A DNA stretch of 47,135 nucleotides from Planctomycetaceae bacterium. Its GTDB lineage: Bacteria > Planctomycetota > Planctomycetia > Planctomycetales > Planctomycetaceae. A model generated the notes under the pieces. The model was not told the origin of the DNA and made no database searches. It saw nothing but the letters and a program-made list of their open reading frames with translations. A program made the translations under genes and the position numbers. This document shows positions 44,880-47,135 of this stretch, one piece after another (within the stretch, counting starts at the first letter, position 1; each line of letters begins with the position of its first letter). Where the stretch lies: positions 1 through 47,135 of the forward strand of contig JAKFVC010000022.1 in the NCBI GenBank assembly GCA_021732415.1. Reading direction: 5' to 3'.

Positions 44880-46310
44880 ATGACCGATATCATCATTCTT
44901 GGCGCGGGGCCAGCGGGAGTGCTGGCAGCTCTGCGGAGTGCCGAACTCGGCGCGAAAACGGTATTGGTGGCCAGCGGGGAATTCGGGGGAATGGCCGCGA
45001 ACGATGGACCGGTTCCCGTACGGACTCTCGCACACGCTGCGCGCCTGATTCGAGAGGCTCGGCAACTGAACGAATACGGAATAACCACCAGCGAGCCAGT
45101 CCTCGACTATTCCAATCTTTTGGCTCGGGTGAGGGAGGTTGTCAATGACGTGCGAGTCCATTCATCCCTGCGGCGACAGATCGATACCCAAGGAGTGATC
45201 CTGCACGAGCATGCCGGCACTGCACGCTTCATAGATCGGCACACCATCGAGACCGAGAGAGGTGTGCGAATTCAAGGCGACAGATTCATTATTTGCACGG
45301 GTGGCACAAGTCGCCGCCTCCCAATTCCCGGGTTTGAGCTTACCGGCACTCATAGTGATGCCTGGGCACTGAAGGCGGTGCCGCCTTCGATGCTGGTAGT
45401 CGGATCGGGAGCGACAGGCGTGCAAGTCGCGTCGATCTTCAATTCCTTTGGAACGCACATTCAACTCTTCGAGGCGGGCCCGTGCATCGTACCCACCGAG
45501 GACGAAGATGTTTCGGCGGCCCTCTCGACCGCCTTCCGCGCAGCGGGCATCGTCGTGCATGAGAATTTCGGCACGATCGAGTCGTTCGAGAGGATGCCGA
45601 CAGGCGTGCGCATGAATTACTTGCGGGAGGGCGACCGGAACAGTGTTGACGCGACAATGGCGGTTGTGGCCACAGGGTGGGTGGCGAATACTGTCGGACT
45701 GAATCTCGCTGCGGTTGGCGTTGAACTCGATCAGCGAGGGTTCGTAAAGGTGGACGAATATCTTCGGACTTCCGTTCTCCATATCTTCGCGGCAGGAGAC
45801 ATCACCGGTCGGATAATGCTTGTACCGCAGGCGCTCCAGGAGGGCTTTGTCGCGGCGACTAACGCCGTGCAGGGAGTCAAATTGCCGCTCGAAGAACACG
45901 TCAGTCCGATCGGTAGTTTCACTGACCCCGAGTATGCCCAGGTGGGACTCACAGAGGCCAAGGCGCGTGCATCGCACGATGTGGTGACCGCGGTCGTCCC
46001 CTTCGACGCGAGCACCCGAACCATTATTGACGGGCGCAAGGTCGGATTCTGCAAACTCATTGCCGACCGGCAGACCTGCAGAATATTAGGCTGCCATGTG
46101 ATTGGCGAGCGGGCCGTGGAGATCACACAAGTGGCAGCGATGGCCATTGCCGCAAGGATGCGAGTGGAAGAATTGGCTCAGATTCCGCTGTCATTTCCGA
46201 CCTATGCCGGGATCTTGTCCGTCGTGGCCGCCAGTGCAGCACGTCAATTGAATCGGACATTGAACTGGCAAGCGTACCAGGTCGAAACCGTTGATCGCCA
46301 ATCAACCTAG
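44880..46310 (+). CDS. Dihydrolipoamide dehydrogenase-like flavoprotein lacking the redox cysteines
   Basis: A 476-residue FAD/NAD(P)-binding protein of the class I pyridine nucleotide-disulfide oxidoreductase fold: FAD site ILGAGPAGVLAA (6-17), NAD(P) site VVGSGATGVQVA, ATGWVANT, FAD-closing IFAAGDITG, and a dimerisation domain. Where Lpd, glutathione and mercuric reductases have GGTCxxxGCxPSK, this protein reads GGMAANDGPVPVR (36-48): the cysteines are Ala39 and Pro44. The partner H-x-H-P-T-x-x-E of the C-terminus reads LSFPTYAG. It cannot use the classic dithiol mechanism. It may be a transhydrogenase, an NADH oxidase-like enzyme or an electron-transfer partner. AGGAG precedes the ATG. It ends the cluster. 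Confidence 0.88.
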   Translation: MTDIIILGAGPAGVLAALRSAELGAKTVLVASGEFGGMAANDGPVPVRTLAHAARLIREARQLNEYGITTSEPVLDYSNLLARVREVVNDVRVHSSLRRQIDTQGVILHEHAGTARFIDRHTIETERGVRIQGDRFIICTGGTSRRLPIPGFELTGTHSDAWALKAVPPSMLVVGSGATGVQVASIFNSFGTHIQLFEAGPCIVPTEDEDVSAALSTAFRAAGIVVHENFGTIESFERMPTGVRMNYLREGDRNSVDATMAVVATGWVANTVGLNLAAVGVELDQRGFVKVDEYLRTSVLHIFAAGDITGRIMLVPQALQEGFVAATNAVQGVKLPLEEHVSPIGSFTDPEYAQVGLTEAKARASHDVVTAVVPFDASTRTIIDGRKVGFCKLIADRQTCRILGCHVIGERAVEITQVAAMAIAARMRVEELAQIPLSFPTYAGILSVVAASAARQLNRTLNWQAYQVETVDRQST

Positions 46311-46332
46311 AAGTTTTGCCTTGATATGGGAT

Positions 46333-46692
46333 GATCAAATTGAGATGTCCGTGACTCACCACGACGAACTTGTCGAGACATTCGACCTGTAAGGTTTGGA
46401 TGCAGCGCTCGGCGCGGGCCCGCCGGTTGGGAGATTGCGGCATGTTCTTGAAGACGTCCGCGCCGCTCGATTTGAACACCGCATCGTACTGAGATGTGTA
46501 TTTGGCATGATTGTCCCGCAGGACATACTTCGGCGGCAGTTGCATGTCCTCCGCATGCATCAGGAAATTCCGGGCCTGCTGGCACGACCAGGCCAAATCG
46601 GGATCAATGGTGGACGGTGAGATCCAGCAATGGCGTGTACCCAGATGCAAGACGCCAGGAAATAGACATCGGCGAACCCGCGGACGGCCCAC
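46333..46692 (-). pseudogene. DDE transposase C-terminal remnant
   Basis: In a frame starting at 46692, residues of about 10-30 read LFPGVLHLGTRHCWISPSTI, then WSCQQARNFLMHAED, PPKYVLRDNHAKYTSQYDAV, SPNRRARAERCIQTLQVECL and HLN. These match the integrase-core (rve) part of a planctomycete transposase, with the second catalytic Asp60 and the Glu95 kept. The first catalytic Asp region sits in a different frame just upstream (GFADVYFL), indicating a frameshift, and everything N-terminal of it and the C-terminal end are lost. No intact copy is present. The left end of the window holds an N-terminal piece (7770-7931) of apparently the same family. Confidence 0.75.
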
Positions 46693-47135
46693 AAGGGATG
46701 CAAAATCCGCCTCATAGTGCTATGGTCGAGAGATCTGGTTGGTTTGATGATTCGCAGGAAACCAGAGTATTTTTACCCCGCAGAGGCCTTGGCGAAAGTC
46801 TGGTGACGGTGAAAGTGCCGCAAGAATTCCCCACCGGTCGCGTTTGGGCGCCTCAGGATGAGATTCTCGGAATTCAGCCCGGACAGCCGTAATGACCTAG
46901 GCTGCCCGATTTGCCGTCCAGAAATAGTTCTGGCGCTAACGACACTCTTTGTTCTGTTAACCACTGGCTCCCGAAAAGGTGTGCCATAGGAAATAATTCT
47001 GAGTGGTTAACGGAGAGGCGGTTACAGGCGTCCCGATCCGCCGGCAGAGGACGTGGCGGGACACTGTCGCCGTGGCTCCGGCGAATCGGGCATGCCAGTA
47101 ACTGCCTGTTGAACGATAGCCGCGGCTCTCGCGCA
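46693..47135. other. Gene-free right end of the window
   Basis: I see no supported gene. The stretch follows the transposase remnant and contains a 10-bp inverted repeat (46956-47011). Short frames in it have no recognisable product. A gene may begin beyond the window. Confidence 0.4.
46956..47011. repeat. 10-bp inverted repeat with 36-nt spacer
   Basis: GTTAACCACT (46956-46965) and AGTGGTTAAC (47002-47011) are exact reverse complements. They could be an operator for a gene beyond the window or the ends of a small decayed element. They lie about 260 bases outside the transposase remnant. Confidence 0.5.

Overview
The window looks like a planctomycete chromosome, most likely from the Gemmata/Planctomycetales side. 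The evidence is: two large exported proteins whose leaders end in the planctomycete-type boxes EPLEDRTLLA and IENLEERLVPA; a Tat-type DUF1501 protein; a membrane Ser/Thr kinase with TPR-like repeats beside an ECF sigma factor; a giant multi-PAS hybrid kinase; and many palindromic intergenic repeats. All calls come from reading the sequence and from family knowledge. No database search was run.

Layout. (1) 611-7219: a 2202-aa repeat adhesin (tandem-95, Calx-beta and cadherin blocks), followed by a repeat-rich gap holding the N-terminal remnant of a transposase. (2) 8202-15991: a compact, one-direction island. It encodes a Spo11/TopoVI-A-like 'Mini-A' protein, a primase-helicase, two tiny membrane proteins, a ParB-methyltransferase fusion, small and large terminase subunits and a short tyrosine recombinase. 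No portal, capsid or tail gene is present. A cluster of GAGTGGGAC boxes around a 68-nt palindrome at the 3' end of the primase gene looks like a replication origin. I read this as a satellite-like or packaging-only element, or as a reduced prophage; it is the best candidate for an undescribed system here. (3) 16143-17630: a DUF1501 host gene. (4) 17685-20307: a second small accessory cluster, with four short minus-strand genes including a HARE-HTH protein, a divergent HTH gene, and the broken C-terminus of a second tyrosine recombinase. (5) 20938-24768: an exported sorbosone-dehydrogenase-like propeller with three discoidin domains.

(6) 25253-29345: a Ser/Thr kinase convergent with an ECF sigma factor. 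(7) 29581-36363: a hybrid histidine kinase (8 PAS, HisKA, HATPase, two REC, Hpt) divergent from an NtrC-type sigma-54 activator. (8) 36873-46310: a co-directional metabolic cluster encoding a pyruvate-decarboxylase-like enzyme, a RoxA-like diheme cytochrome c, a cupredoxin, an ALDH3-like aldehyde dehydrogenase, a zinc alcohol dehydrogenase, a small membrane protein and a flavoprotein that has lost its redox cysteines. A near-consensus -24/-12 sigma-54 promoter precedes the decarboxylase gene, and a TTTGTCAC palindrome lies between it and the activator gene. Regions 7 and 8 therefore look like one sensory-metabolic unit that makes and disposes of aldehydes or alcohols. (9) The right end carries the C-terminal half of a DDE transposase, apparently of the same family as the left remnant.
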